This document shows positions 22,334-33,020 of a DNA stretch of 64,000 bases, in pieces. The translations under genes were made by a program, and so were the position numbers. Source of the DNA: Diphasiastrum complanatum. Taxonomy: Eukaryota > Streptophyta > Lycopodiopsida > Lycopodiales > Lycopodiaceae. The notes beneath the pieces were generated by a model. That model ran no database searches. It saw nothing but the letters and a program-made list of their open reading frames with translations, and was not told the origin of the DNA. Position 1 is the first letter of the stretch, and each line of letters opens with the position of its first letter. Where the stretch lies: the NCBI GenBank assembly GCA_029204225.1, contig CM055095.1, forward strand, positions 34,311,078 to 34,375,077, written 5' to 3'.

Positions 22334-22502
22334 ATAGTAAGCATTTGGCTATCGGTTATAGCTCGTGCGTGCTTGCATATGATTTTAAACCTATATCACC
22401 CATTGTGGTAGAGACTCGGGCGTTCAAGTTTCAGGAAGTAGCAGATTTCCTACATGATATGTGGGAAATGCTACGGATTGCACGTGAGAATGTGTACCTA
22501 GG
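22334..22502 (+). pseudogene. Gypsy integrase C-terminal fragment
   Basis: SKHLAIGYSSCVLAYDFKPISPI and FLHDMWEMLRIARENVYL fit the gypsy integrase stretch normally seen as HSATGYSPF.L.YG..P..P followed by an amphipathic helix. It continues the interrupted gypsy element. It ends at the junction with the non-LTR sequence at about 22503. Confidence 0.6.
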
Positions 22503-24060
22503 ATGGGGACCGACATTATGCAAGCCTGAAAAGATCACCGAGAGACTTCCAAGTGGGGGGTTGGGTATTTTTTGAGAATCTTGATGGATTCAAAACCTAC
22601 AAGTTTCAATACTCCGGTTGATGGGATTCGAGCGCTTGGTATTCCTATAGGTTTCTCGGATTTTGTGGCTTCCTCTTTGCGGGACACTTTGGGCGCGCAT
22701 CTTTGTCACGTTGATTTGCTACCAAAGCTTGGCAATGCTCAAGTTGCTCTAGGGGTTCTCACTCAATGCTTCGCTCAACGGCCAAGTTATATTCTACGGT
22801 GTGTTCCTCCCTCTTCTGATGTTTTGGCTTTGCTACAAGATTTCAATAATACTTTATCAGATATCCTGGGTCGTTTGATGGGTTCAGAATCCTTTCGTAT
22901 TCCCAATGCTCAGTTCGTTAAGCGACAAGTCTCTCTTCCTACTTCGTCCGGAGGTGTTGGTCTTTCTTGCACAGCTTCTATTGCTCCAGCTGCTTTTATG
23001 GGAAGTTGGGCCCTTGTTGCCTCTACACTTATCTCTTGGTTTTAGCCGAACAACAAGTCCATTCTTCTTGATTCAGTAGCTCATGTGGAAACAAGCATTC
23101 TTCCTTTCCAACAACATCTTTGGGCGGCCAAGGATCTCATCCCTCCACCTGTGCGAGCTTCTTTGCCTCCCTTTGAGAGTTTGCTTAGCCATCAGCGTGC
23201 TCATTTTCAGAAGTATCTTTTGGAGCGCTTCCACTCAGCTTCTCAGTGATTCACCTTCCGATGAGACTCAGGCTCGTCTTTTGTCTTGTGCAGGCCCCGG
23301 TGCTGGTGCTTGTCTTGTTGCGCGTCCTGTTGTTCCACACTTGCGCCTTCCTTCAAAGTTGTTTCTCACCGCTCTTCGGGTTAGGTTGGGTCTCCCTCAT
23401 CTGGTGCTGGCAGGTTTGACAAAATGTTTCTGTGGTCACCCTGTTGATCCTATTGGCACTCATCTCATGCGTTGCCATTCTGGCGGAGAGCGCACTGTGA
23501 CTTATGATTCCATTCGTGACGTATTGGCATCTATTGCACATGAGTGCGGCTTTCATGTTGTCCGGGAGCAGACCCACATCTTGCTTGTGTCTGATTCACA
23601 GTCGCCTCGACGTCGAGTTGATCTTGTTCTTTCGCGCAAGGAGATTCGCACGCTTGAGGATGTTGTTGTTGCTGATCCTTCGCGGCCTGACCTCTTTCGC
23701 CGTGCTTCAACTACTCAAGGTGCCGCTGCTTCTCATGCAGCTCTAGATAAAGAGCGAGATTATTCACATCGCACTCCTAGAGAAGACTTTATTCCTTTTG
23801 CTTTGGAAACATATGAGTGACTGCATAAGAAATTCGATGATTTTCTATCATCTTGTGCAGGTTTTGCAGCGAAACTCCAAGGAGGTGGTGCCTCACCTTT
23901 ATCTATCATTACGGCTTATTATCGTCAACGAGTTTCTATGACTTTACAATGCACTCAGGCACTTGCAATACTTCGACGTGCCGTAGTTGCAGGAGCGGCT
24001 GCTTCACAGCTTCCTGCATTACCTAAACTTCCACTGTCTTAACTAGCGACTTACACCAAG
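22503..24060 (+). pseudogene. Non-LTR retroelement: RT C-terminus with zinc motif and putative endonuclease
   Basis: Reads RALGIPIGFSDFVASSLRD, then LPKLGNAQVALGVLTQC, then RPSYILRCVPP and LPTSSGGVGLSCTA. This is the conserved region after the RT palm in a class of eukaryotic non-LTR-like elements. Then comes a zinc motif CFCGHPVDPIGTHLMRC (about 23428-23478). A stretch RRRVDLVLSRKEIRTLEDVVVADP follows, with Asp and Glu placed as in a PDDEXK-type restriction-like endonuclease (inference). Stops near 22573, 23043 and 23818 and frameshifts break it. The 5' part including the RT active site is missing, as is common for 5'-truncated non-LTR copies. Confidence 0.65.
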
Positions 24061-24200
24061 CAGTAGGCTTTATGTAAATACTCTGCGAGATTGTTGCTTT
24101 GTTATAGTTGTACAATATCTCAATTCGCCTTATGGCCTTTACGCTTTTAACATGCATTCCTTTGCACTCTGATGGGTTTTCCCATCTTTTATTAATAAAA
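24061..24200 (+). other. 3' UTR end of the non-LTR element with a hairpin
   Basis: A perfect 6-bp stem with a TTTT loop, GATGGGTTTTCCCATC (24171-24186), is followed by TTTTATTAATAAAAAC, which includes an AATAAA signal. The match ends soon after. Such 3' hairpins are known to be recognised by the RT of some non-LTR elements; the function here is inferred. Confidence 0.5.
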
Positions 24201-24559
24201 ACAGAAATTTATACATTAAAATCTGCCAAACCACACAATATCCTTAAATCTTAAAGTTTTTTCCAAACTCAGTTGACCTACTTCACCACATAGTATTGCC
24301 TTTGCTTATTGCCTATTGCCTTTGCAAAGGCAAACACGACCAACAATGCTCCATGACTAAGAGTTGTCATCTTCTTGAGTCAATCCCGTTCCCAAAAAAA
24401 CCTTAGTTAAGAATGAAAAAGCATGTGATGCACGAAACCTTCAAACTCAACAATGCTGAGTGATTTAGAAAATCCCTAATCGACTCAGGGTTCCGATCGT
24501 GCCGCTGGAGTTTTGCAAAATAAGTAAGCAAACCGCAGGAGAATCAGCGAAATGGAAAC

Positions 24560-24563
<4 letters not shown>
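24201..24563. other. Non-coding stretch, nothing recognised
   Basis: Contains a repeated TTGCCTATTGCCTTTGC phrase (about 24298-24328). No coding family. Confidence 0.4.

Positions 24564-24617
<54 letters not shown>
24564..24617. repeat. (GA)n microsatellite
   Basis: 54 bases of GA. The Ser-Leu ORF on the minus strand is an artefact. Confidence 0.95.
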
Positions 24618-24618
<1 letters not shown>

Positions 24619-27059
24619 TGAATGCTCAAACCATGATATGTTCCACTGTTGAATTGGGTAGTAAAGCTTTGTTTGTTAGGTTTGTTATATCCTGATGGAA
24701 GATGGCTTTTAGTCGGGCAAGCAGAGTTTAGATGGAATGTTTTTTGTGCTCTCACAATTCTTTCACAACTATCTAGTTGCATCAGCTAGTTTCTATAGCA
24801 TGGCTTTCTATTTGATAGATATTTCTGTCGTGCTCAAGGGTAAGTATTATTTTTTGCTTGTTGCCACCTCGCTTCCTATGCCCATTACTAAGTCCTGTTT
24901 GGCCATTTTAATGATTTTGAAGGGTTTCACCTCACTGGTAGCATTTGCTTTGGCTGGAAATAGCCGGGAGACTAGCAAACCCTGTCCCGTTACAATGCTG
25001 AGAAGATAGATGCGCTTTTGCGATGCTTTTATGTTCTTTTTACAAACTGCAGGACAAAATCTCCTCGAAAAACGAGGGTCTTATTGTCTTAGAAGATACA
25101 ACTGATTTTTTAATTAGATGCATGTGCTGTTCAAACAAATTATCTTTGTTCACCTGTTGATTGTCGGTTTACAGGTTTCTTTAAAGCAAATTAGTTTGAA
25201 AGCTTTTATGAGTTCTGGCTTAAGTCGCTTACAGAGCGATGATTCTCTTGAAGTTTCACTGGGGCCGAGAAGTTTGACTCTCCAGCTGTTTTATGTTACT
25301 GGAAAGGTGAATATGGTACCCAACATCAAAACACACCAACATACCGTTAGTCAGATTGCTTCTACAATGCTACCCGACGAATGTAGGTGGTGTAACAACT
25401 TTTAGTTTCTGAATCATAGTGCAAACCAGAATAGAGTTGTTCATAAAAATGGCTAGCATAGCTAGAACATGATGGCTTTTTATATGAAAGCCATCAGTCA
25501 ATTCGGCTGGATATATGAGCTAGAGCTCCAAATAGACCATATAGGTGTTGCTCACATCCCTTGTCTCTTGCTTGTGATTTTACTTGCTTGTCTATGAAGA
25601 ATTAAGTGCATCATTTGATTGGCTTTGCTTTGTAATGCTAGCCTTTAGTATGGTTCTTGGTTGACAAGTTTAGAGAAGCAATTTTTGCACTTAATTCCTT
25701 AGTCTTTCCATAAATGAAAGCCCAATGCGGATACGTCTGTCTCTATGAGTTCAGACATCATGCAAGTAAGTAACCTACGTATTGCTTCACAAAATGGTGA
25801 TAATGACAATCTCAAGAAATTCTTTATAAGGTCAACTCTAACACTTGTGTTGATTTTCTTTGGAAGGAGAATAATATCAGCAACATGTCCAAGTATTACG
25901 AGACTAAAATAGTTTTTTTTATGAGTATCCCATCCATGTAGAGATGTTCCATGACCTCTTGTGCAATGTAAATGTTGTCAATGTCAAGAGCCTCATTTTG
26001 TGTGGCTGTAGAAGGTTTTCCATTGATCTTTGATTTCTAACTTGAAACCTTGTAAGTACCATACTTTCCACAAACAATGTCACACACCACCTTTCTAAGA
26101 AAACATGCTAATTGTGATAATTCACCATAACCATAAGTAATGAAATAATTAGCAAACAAAAGCACGTTACATTACAATATACAAAAGTGCCCATTAACAA
26201 TATACAATTAAACTATAGTAGTCTGTAGGGCATAATGACATGCAAAGCTTAGAATATCATAGCAAACATGAATTCTTGAACATGGCATAACATTAGCATC
26301 TTCAGACAATCCAAAAAAGTCTTTTTTGTGTATGAACTAAGGGGCATTTCGAATGTGCTTGAAAAGTCCAAGTTTTCAAACGTGTTTGCAACACTATGAT
26401 GAGAAGATATTATATGAAGTAAATGGATATTTTTATGGAAGTTTTTCTCAAAAGGATTTAGTTAGAATGTAAGCAAAAATTTCCAAGGCTTTCTTATCTT
26501 GATTGGAGGTAATTCACTTGCAGAACAATTTGGCCATTTTTTTCCCACGCTATAGAACCTCGAGCACAATTATGTGATTATTCTTCTATTAATTGTTTTT
26601 GCTGAATGAGATTTAGGTGGAAGATATTGACCTTGAGTATTTATTTGATTGGGATTGGGGATGAGAATTGGATATGAACTGCTTTTACTTTTAAGCAATT
26701 GGAGAATTTCAAAACATCTCATGATAGAACCTCCACCATTGTTGCATGGCCCAAGTCTAAGGAGCCATAATAGATCACTAATGGATAGCAAATTCTCAAT
26801 GACGAGAGTAGAATATTGATTCTAGAGACGCCGATCCAATACCATTTCTAGCAAGGTTAGTGGCTAGAGAATAGAAGTTGACTTTGTGTTTTACCTAATG
26901 ATCGAGTAGAATTTAGTAATCATTCAAGTCTAAGTTTGACATAGAGTTTGAGTTCTACTAGTTTGATCAATAAAACTCTATCTTGTTGATGCTTGAATGA
27001 TCTCTTCACTACATGTACTTAGCTCCATAGCTATCAACAAATGAGATAGCTGGACCTAA
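24618..27059. other. Mostly non-coding stretch
   Basis: Apart from the exon-like segment at 25175-25306, I see only short ORFs without family motifs (24737-25009, 25118-25405, 26570-26791). No LTR, tRNA or transposase was recognised. The right end abuts element B and its target duplication. Confidence 0.4.
25175..25306 (+). other. Exon-like 44-codon open segment
   Basis: A pyrimidine-rich tract ending TTTACAG precedes GTTTCTTTAAAG, and the segment ends GGAAAG before GTGAAT. It is exactly 132 bases, open throughout, in phase 0 at both ends, and reads VSLKQISLKAFMSSGL...SLEVSLGPRSLTLQLFYVTGK. I do not recognise the family. It may be an exon of a host gene or gene fragment; neighbouring exons were not found with confidence. 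Confidence 0.25.
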
Positions 27060-27064
27060 CTTAT

Positions 27065-27714
27065 TATGAAAGATTTCAGATCCTTAAGATCCAATCTACT
27101 TGAATGATCTTTGGTTAGAAAGAGAAATACACTACCAATTTCACCAATGTAGAAAAATCAGCATCTACACACAATTTGAGATGCAAACAGTAATAGAACT
27201 TGATCAAACTTGAATGAAATGATTATGTACTGTTGTTGTCCGTACAAAACCAGCAAGTTACTATATTTCACACGTGTGTATCCAAAATTAGCAAACATAG
27301 ATCATTCTACACATAGAATTGCAAGCAATCACCAAGATAGTGCACCAATGGATAGTAGAACCCAAGAGAACCATGTATAAGCATGAAATGAGATAGAGAA
27401 GAGAGAAGATTACTCTCTCCATGAGTTACATCCTTTTATAGCAGGTCCAAACCCTATTTGTCCACTTGGCTTTCCCACCAAAATGCTAACCCTACTAATT
27501 TTGGGTCTAGATTCAATCTACCCAACTTATTCAAATTGAATCTACTCAAACTTGCATTCTATCTTTCCCACACTTTCAAAAAGTGTTTATTCAAATGAAA
27601 TTTAGACTAATGAACTTTGAAAAGTCAACCTCTAAGTCTAAAACAAGTTTTGGCCTCAATATGCCAAATATGAGAATATTGCAAAATGTGATGAAACTAG
27701 TTGAATCTTTCACA
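27065..27714 (-). mobile_element. 3' LTR of element B
   Basis: 650 bp. The first bases read TATGAAAG where the family has TGTGAAAG (one change at the terminal dinucleotide), and it ends AATCTTTCACA. TATAAAAGG lies on the minus strand at about 27433-27440. Confidence 0.9.
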
Positions 27715-27724
27715 CTCCCTCTTC
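27715..27724 (-). other. Polypurine tract of element B
   Basis: Reads GAAGAGGGAG on the minus strand directly before the LTR. Confidence 0.8.
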
Positions 27725-27812
27725 AACTAGTTTTAGCATAGACTTTGATAATACTCCAAGTGAAGTCCTATGATTCATGAACAAGTCTTTTCCCAATGCT
27801 TTGGTGAAGATA

Positions 27813-28889
27813 TCAGCTACAAATTCCCTTGAAGACATGTTGAAGCTCCACCTCCTTTGCAATGACTCGCTCCCTCACAAAATGATATTGTATCTCAATA
27901 TGCTTGCTCCTAGCATGAAAGATAGGATTGGATGCCATTCTTTGGGATGATTGATTGTTACAAAAGATGATTGGGCTCTCTGAAAAATCCAGCAAGTGAA
28001 GATCCTTGATCATCCTTTTGATCCATACAATCTCCTTTGTGCAATGTGTAAGAGCTTTGTACTCGGCCTCACTAGATGACAATGAGATAGTGGCTTGTTT
28101 CTTTGACATCCATGGTATAGCTCCATCACCTATGAAAATACAATAAGCACTAATGGATTTTCTATCCATTACATCTCCAGCATAGTCCAAATCTGAAAAT
28201 CCAAAAAGATTAGGTGATGATCCCTCATACAATATGCCAAAATCTCGAGTTCCAATGATGTACCTCAAAACTCGCTTTCCTAGCTTCCAATGCTCCTCAC
28301 TAGGATCTTGCATGAATTGACTCAATATTCCAACACAATAGCTTAGATCAGGTCTAGTAATGGTTAGATAGATGAGTGAACCAACTAGCTTTCTATAGAG
28401 AGTAATGTCCTCGAAGGATCTTTCATTACCTCTTATAGTTAGCTTTACATGAGACTCCATAGGTGTATCAATAGCTCTTGCATCTACCATATGAAATCTT
28501 TCTAGAATAGAACTAGCATACTTCTCTTGACAAATGAAAATAGATTGAGAAGATCTAATGACTTCTATTCCTAAAATGTAATGCGAATTACCAAGATCAT
28601 GCACCTCAAACTCCTTAAGAGCATTCTTGATATCCTCCACATCTTGATTGTCTCCACCACTCAAGATGATATCATCCACATAGAATAGCAAGATGGTAAC
28701 ATCATTTCCAGCAAACCTATAATAAAGTGAATGATCATACTCACTCATAACAAAGCCTTGAGAGAGTAAAAAAGTGTTAAGCTTAGCATACCAACTCCTT
28801 GGTGCTTGTTTAAGGCCATACAAACTCTTTTGTAGAAGACACACATGATTTGGCTTTGTTGATGAAATGTAGCTCTCGAGTTGCTCCAT
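27813..28889 (-). pseudogene. Copia B reverse transcriptase and RNase H
   Basis: 358 open codons: LYGLKQAPRSWY, then the catalytic box LLFYVDDIILSGGD (about residues 68-81), then HDLGNSHYILGIEV, TRPDLSYCVGILSQFM, and RNase H motifs GFSDLDYAGD and SSSEAEYKAL. The RNase H aspartate in the usual FCDNQSS is asparagine (FCNNQSS). A short deletion after LQHV shifts the frame, so the true C-terminus (DIFTKAL and following) is read in another frame. A TAG at 28890-28892, where Tyr is expected, separates it from the upstream RT segment. Confidence 0.88.
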
Positions 28890-29270
28890 CTATACTTCCT
28901 CCTCAAGATCACCATTCAAGAATGCACTTGAAATGTCCATATGCCATAGATCCCATCCATAAAGTCTAGCAAGTAAAATGATGACTCGAATGCTTACCAT
29001 CTTTGCCACGGGTGCAAAGGTCTCATCATAGTCAATTCTTTGTTGTTGAGCATATCCTTTTGCCACTAACCTTGTCTTGTACTTGTTGATAGATCCATCT
29101 TGGTTTGTCTTCACCTTGAAGATCCATTTGCATCCAATAGCTTTCTTGTCCTTAGGCAACTCCACCAATCTCCATGTTCCATTCTTCATAAGAGCTTGAT
29201 ACTCGAGATCCATTGCTTGGATCCACTCCTCTTCTTTCCTTCCCTGATCTACACTTGTAGGCTCATCCAA
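28890..29270 (-). pseudogene. Copia B RT N-terminal part
   Basis: Contains WRLVELPKDKKAIGCKWIFK, then VAKGYAQQQRIDYDETFAPV and the motif A segment LWHMDISSAFLNGDLEEEV with its aspartate present. In phase with the following RT frame except for the TAG at its end, and separated from the integrase linker by a stop near 29293. Confidence 0.87.
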
Positions 29271-29294
29271 AGAGGTTAGGAAAGCAACATAATT

Positions 29295-29969
29295 TCAAGA
29301 AACTACTTGCTTACCCTTTTGATCATATGTGAGCCTTGAAGGTACTTGTCTTTCTCTTGATGTTCTCCTTGGCTTTTGACTTGATGAAGGTCCATCATCA
29401 CCACCATCCAAAGTAGGATCCTTCTCATCAACATCAAGAATGTTAGATCCATCTACTTTACCATCAATCATGCTTGAAGACACCTTTGGAATGTTTCCCT
29501 CATAAAAAATGACATCTCTACCAACAATCACTTTGTTAGTAGAAGGAATGTAAGCCTTGTGGGCTTTACTCACCTCACTATATCCAACAAAAATACCTCT
29601 TCTTGAAGACGGATCCTCCTTGGTCCTATCATCAAGAGTAATGTTGACATAGCATGTGCATCCAAAGGTTCTTAGAAAGTTGACACTCGGCCTCCTCTTG
29701 AATAGCATCTCAAAAGGTGTCTTTCCATCCAAAATAGCACTCGGCCACCTATTGCACAAGAAATTGGCACACAACAAAGCTTGATCCCAAAATGGTTTGT
29801 CAAGATTAGCACTTAACCTCATAGCTTTAGCACTTTCACATAAAGTTCTATTCTTCCTTTCATCCACTCCATTTTGTTGTGGGGTCCTTGATGTTGTATA
29901 CTCCCTCTTGATCTCATGCTCATCACAAAAGGCCTTGAACTTGTTATATGTACTCACCACCATTGTCAC
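29295..29969 (-). pseudogene. Copia B integrase C-terminal half and linker
   Basis: Contains YTTSRTPQQNGVDERKNRTL with the catalytic glutamate, then FGCTCYVNI, GYSEVSKAHKAYIPSTNKVIVGRDVIFYEGN, and the acidic linker ending PSRLTYDQKGKQ. A one- or two-base indel at about 29945-29969 separates it from the first half of the core. Confidence 0.87.
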
Positions 29970-30741
29970 CTCTCAAGCACTTGATCTTTGTGGAAAATTG
30001 GTTCTCCCTTGCATTCTTGAACTTGACAAAGACATCATACACTTCATCCTTGCTCTTTAGTAGATAGATCCAACAAAATCTACTAAAATCATCAATGAAT
30101 GTTACATACATCTTAGCTCTACTATTGCTAATTGTAGTAAATCCATGAATATCCGAATGTACAAGTTGAAAAGGCTTTGTAGATCTAGTATAAGGTAGTC
30201 TATGTGACTTAGACAAAGCACAAGACTCACAAACATGCTTGTCATTACTTAAGAAACTTGGAAGACCAATCACAACCTTCTTCCTTGCCATTACCTCCAA
30301 TGACTTGAAGTTGAGGTGTCCCATCCTTTTGTGCCAAACCTCTTGAATAGAAATTTGCTCCCTTGCAACACATCCAACTTGGTTAGCAATAACACAAGCA
30401 TCAAGTTTGAACAACTTCCCTTGTCTTTTACCTTTTCCAATCAAGACATCCTTCCTTTTGATCAAACAAGCATCTCCATCAAACTCCACCTTGAGGCCCT
30501 TACTTAGCATTTGACTCACACTAAGCAAATTCTTGGTAATAGATGGAATAAACAAGACATCCTCCAAATGAACATTCCTATTTGTAGAGAGAGAAATAGG
30601 AATTGTGCCAATCCCTTTGATTGCACACTCACCATCATTGGCCATGTAGATCACCCTCTTGTCATCTCCATATGCTAACAAAGAAGTGAAGTACTCTTTG
30701 TGAAAGGTCATGTGTGAACTTGCTCCACCAAATGCTTTCAA
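29944..30741 (-). pseudogene. Copia B protease remnant and integrase N-terminal half
   Basis: Opens LKAFGGASSHMTF, where intact relatives have WWIDSGASSHM, so the protease catalytic Asp is deleted. Gag-pre-integrase WHKRMGHLNFKS, a CESCALSKSH zinc-pair, and the integrase catalytic Asp residues in VHSDIHG and RGDNGGEY follow. The open frame extends back to an in-frame TAG near 30781-30785 without an ATG, so normal translation initiation is lacking. The identical leader-protease junction occurs at 1138-1150. Confidence 0.88.
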
Positions 30742-31238
30742 GAAATCACCAAGATTTGAAACTATCTCACAAATTCTCTTCTAGCACTTATCCAAGCATA
30801 TCAACACATAGAATCATGGAATCTTGATCGACCTATGATCTATCCTCGATCTAATGACTTTTGCCACTTCCTAAGATTGAAACACATTCAAATGACGTCC
30901 AGCAGCCTCACTATCTAGAGATCCAATCAAAATTAGGGTTTTGACAAAATCACAAAAAATTGACTATTCCAAATCTACATGCAAATGCTGAAAATTTGAT
31001 ATGCAATCTATAAGCCACCACTTAGGCTGAACCAATGATCCAAAAATCGGCCAAATCCAGTATGTGAATTCAAAAATCGGAATTGAACAAGTATATTGAC
31101 CTATTTAGTGTTTTGATCTACAAAAAATCCAATCTACAAAAGCAAAAAATCCGATTTTGGTGTAGAATCCTCTCTAGCATGCTCTAGACTTAATATCTTC
31201 ACCAAATCATTGATAGATCTGATTTCCTCCTTCATCAA

Positions 31239-31250
31239 GCTATGATACCA
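31239..31250 (-). other. Primer-binding site of element B
   Basis: Minus strand TGGTATCATAGC, one change from the canonical site, directly next to the LTR. Confidence 0.8.
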
Positions 31251-31890
31251 TGTGAAATATTTCAGATCCTTAAGATCCAATCTACTTGAATGATCTTTGG
31301 TTAGAAAGAAAAATACACTACCAATTTCACCAATGTAAAAAAATCAGCATCTACACACAATTTGAGATGAAAACACTAATAGAACTTGATCAAACTTGAA
31401 TGAAAGGATTATGTACTGTTGTTATCTATACAAGACCAGCAAGCTACTGTATTTCACACGTGTGGATCCAAAAATAGCAAACATAGATCATTCTACACAT
31501 AGAATTGCAAGCAATCACCAAGATAGTGCACCAATGGATAGTAGAACCATGTATAAGCATGAAATGAGATAGAGAAGAGAGAAGATTAATCTCTACACGA
31601 GTTACATCCTTTTATAGCAGGTCCAAACCCTATTTGGCCACTTGGCTTTCCCACCAAAATGCTAACCCTACTAATTTTGGGTCTAGATTTAATGTACCCA
31701 ACTTATTCAAATTGAATTTACTCAAACTCGCATTCTATCTTTCCCACACATTCAAAAAGTGTTTATTCAAATGAAATTTAGACTAATGAACTTTGAAAAG
31801 TCAACCTCTAAGTCTAAAACAAGTTTTGGCCTCAATATGCCAAATATAAAAATATTGCAAAATGTGATGAAACTAGTTGAATCTTTCACA
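31251..31890 (-). mobile_element. 5' LTR of element B
   Basis: 640 bp, TGTGAAATATT...AATCTTTCACA, lacking a 10-bp CCAAGAGAAC-type segment present in the 3' LTR and at 1656-2305. TATAAAAGG lies on the minus strand at about 31609-31616. Confidence 0.9.
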
Positions 31891-31895
31891 CTTAT

Positions 31896-32677
31896 CAAGT
31901 GAGTCATGCTTTAGACTCTATTTTCACCTGCCCCCAATTGATTGAAATTTTTCATGAGAATCCTCTGGAGGATCACACCCTTGTTGGCATGAAAGGGAAG
32001 TTTATTTCTTTACTTACGTTCTTTATGGATGCAACAAGAGGTGTAGTTTTATGTTTTTGTCATATGGATAGGAGCATGGTAGCGTATCTGGAGCTGTTGA
32101 TGAACAATTGTGTCTTCTTACATGTGGCAAAAACTTTGTTGTGGCAAGCACAATTGTCAGGATATTTCTCACGCTGGCCATTGTCAGCCTTGCGAAATAT
32201 GCATGAAGACTAGATCATCAAGCCCATGGCTTGCTGATCGCCGGATATTTCTCACGCTGGCCATTGTCAGCCTTGCGAAATATGCATGAAGACTAGATCA
32301 TCAAGCACATGGCTTGCTGATCGCCGGCGATCAGCAAGCCATGGGCTTGTTGATCCATGACTACTAGGGGAACGATGTGAACAGTTCAGCTGCAAGCCAT
32401 GAAGAGTTGGGTATGACAGTTCGGCTGCATGCGAAGGAGGAACCATCTTGCTAAGGAGCTTGCTAAGAAAGAGTGCTCACAAGAAAAGGACAACGTTTGA
32501 ATCAAATAGGTGGATAGTTGTGTAAATTAAACAGGGCCAGGGCCAAAAGAATTTGCCATGGCAGTGGCCAGGGAAAAAAAAATTTGCCCTGGCCAGCTGC
32601 CAGGCAACGGATCAGCAAGCCATGGGCTTGTTGATCGCCAGGATCTATTGGTGGATTTCTCATGGATTCTAGTGAGA
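31896..32677. repeat. Duplicated and palindromic sequence around CAAGCCATGGGCTTG
   Basis: An approximately 85-bp segment starting GGATATTTCTCACGCTGG is present twice in tandem (about 32159 and 32243). The word CAAGCCATGGGCTTG, or an imperfect form, next to TGATCGCCGG occurs at about 32225, 32308, 32335 and 32615. An ORF at 31899-32213 has protein-like stretches (FHENPLEDHTLVGMKGKF) but no family I recognise. Confidence 0.6.
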
Positions 32678-32857
32678 GGCTAAATCCATCTAACTGTTCT
32701 TCGAAAGACTATGGTTTCCCTTTGGTTCCACGTGCGAAATATATATATATCTATATATATATATCTATATATATATATAGATAGATATATATACTGTTCG
32801 CGCGTGGAACCAAAGGGAAACCATAGTCTTTCGAAGAACAGTTAGATGGATTTAGCC
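32678..32857. repeat. 180-bp near-perfect inverted repeat (hairpin)
   Basis: Arms 32678-32738 and 32797-32857 pair over 61 bases with one mismatch. The outer end is GGCTAAATCC and the inner end CCACG(T/C)GCGAA. The spacer of about 58 bases is alternating AT with CTAT/ATAG steps and is itself self-complementary. No clear target duplication flanks it. Candidates are a foldback transposon or a small-RNA precursor. Confidence 0.9.
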
Positions 32858-33020
32858 AAAAGATTTTCTATGCCAAAACTAGCAAAGAACTTGCTATATG
32901 TAAGTATCATGATAGACATGGAAACTTAAATCAGATCACTGACTCAGGTTGCTTGATTGAGAAAAATGGGAAAATAGTGGGATAAAATTCGATATGGTGG
33001 ACTGTACCAACTACCACAGT
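32858..33020 (+). pseudogene. Small copia pol fragment (protease flank)
   Basis: Across frames the translation gives LAKNLLYVS, TDSGCLIEKNGKIVG and YGGLYQL, matching the usual copia order of NLLSVS, then a C.I..NGKIV phrase, then GGLY.L, after the protease. Frameshifted and very short, so tentative. Confidence 0.4.

Larger units (their letters stand above)
27060..31895 (-). mobile_element. Copia element B, complete insertion lacking gag
   Basis: The element spans 27065-31890 (4826 bp) between 5-bp direct repeats CTTAT at 27060-27064 and 31891-31895. Minus-strand order: 5' LTR, primer site, leader, protease-flank, integrase, RT, RNase H, purine tract, 3' LTR. Gag, its zinc knuckle and the protease active-site Asp are absent. 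The LTRs differ by roughly 4 percent by eye plus a 10-bp deletion, so the insertion is not recent. Several later lesions break pol. Confidence 0.92.

Noticed and set aside
23353-23577. Cys-rich minus-strand ORF
   Set aside because: Antisense of the zinc-motif region of the non-LTR RT pseudogene.
30316-30507. Plus-strand ORF also found at 721-912
   Set aside because: It is the antisense shadow of the protease/integrase coding sequence of family B, repeated because the element is repeated.
32678-32857. Calling the hairpin a specific microRNA gene
   Set aside because: The stem is too long and perfect for a typical conserved plant miRNA precursor, and no known mature sequence was recognised.
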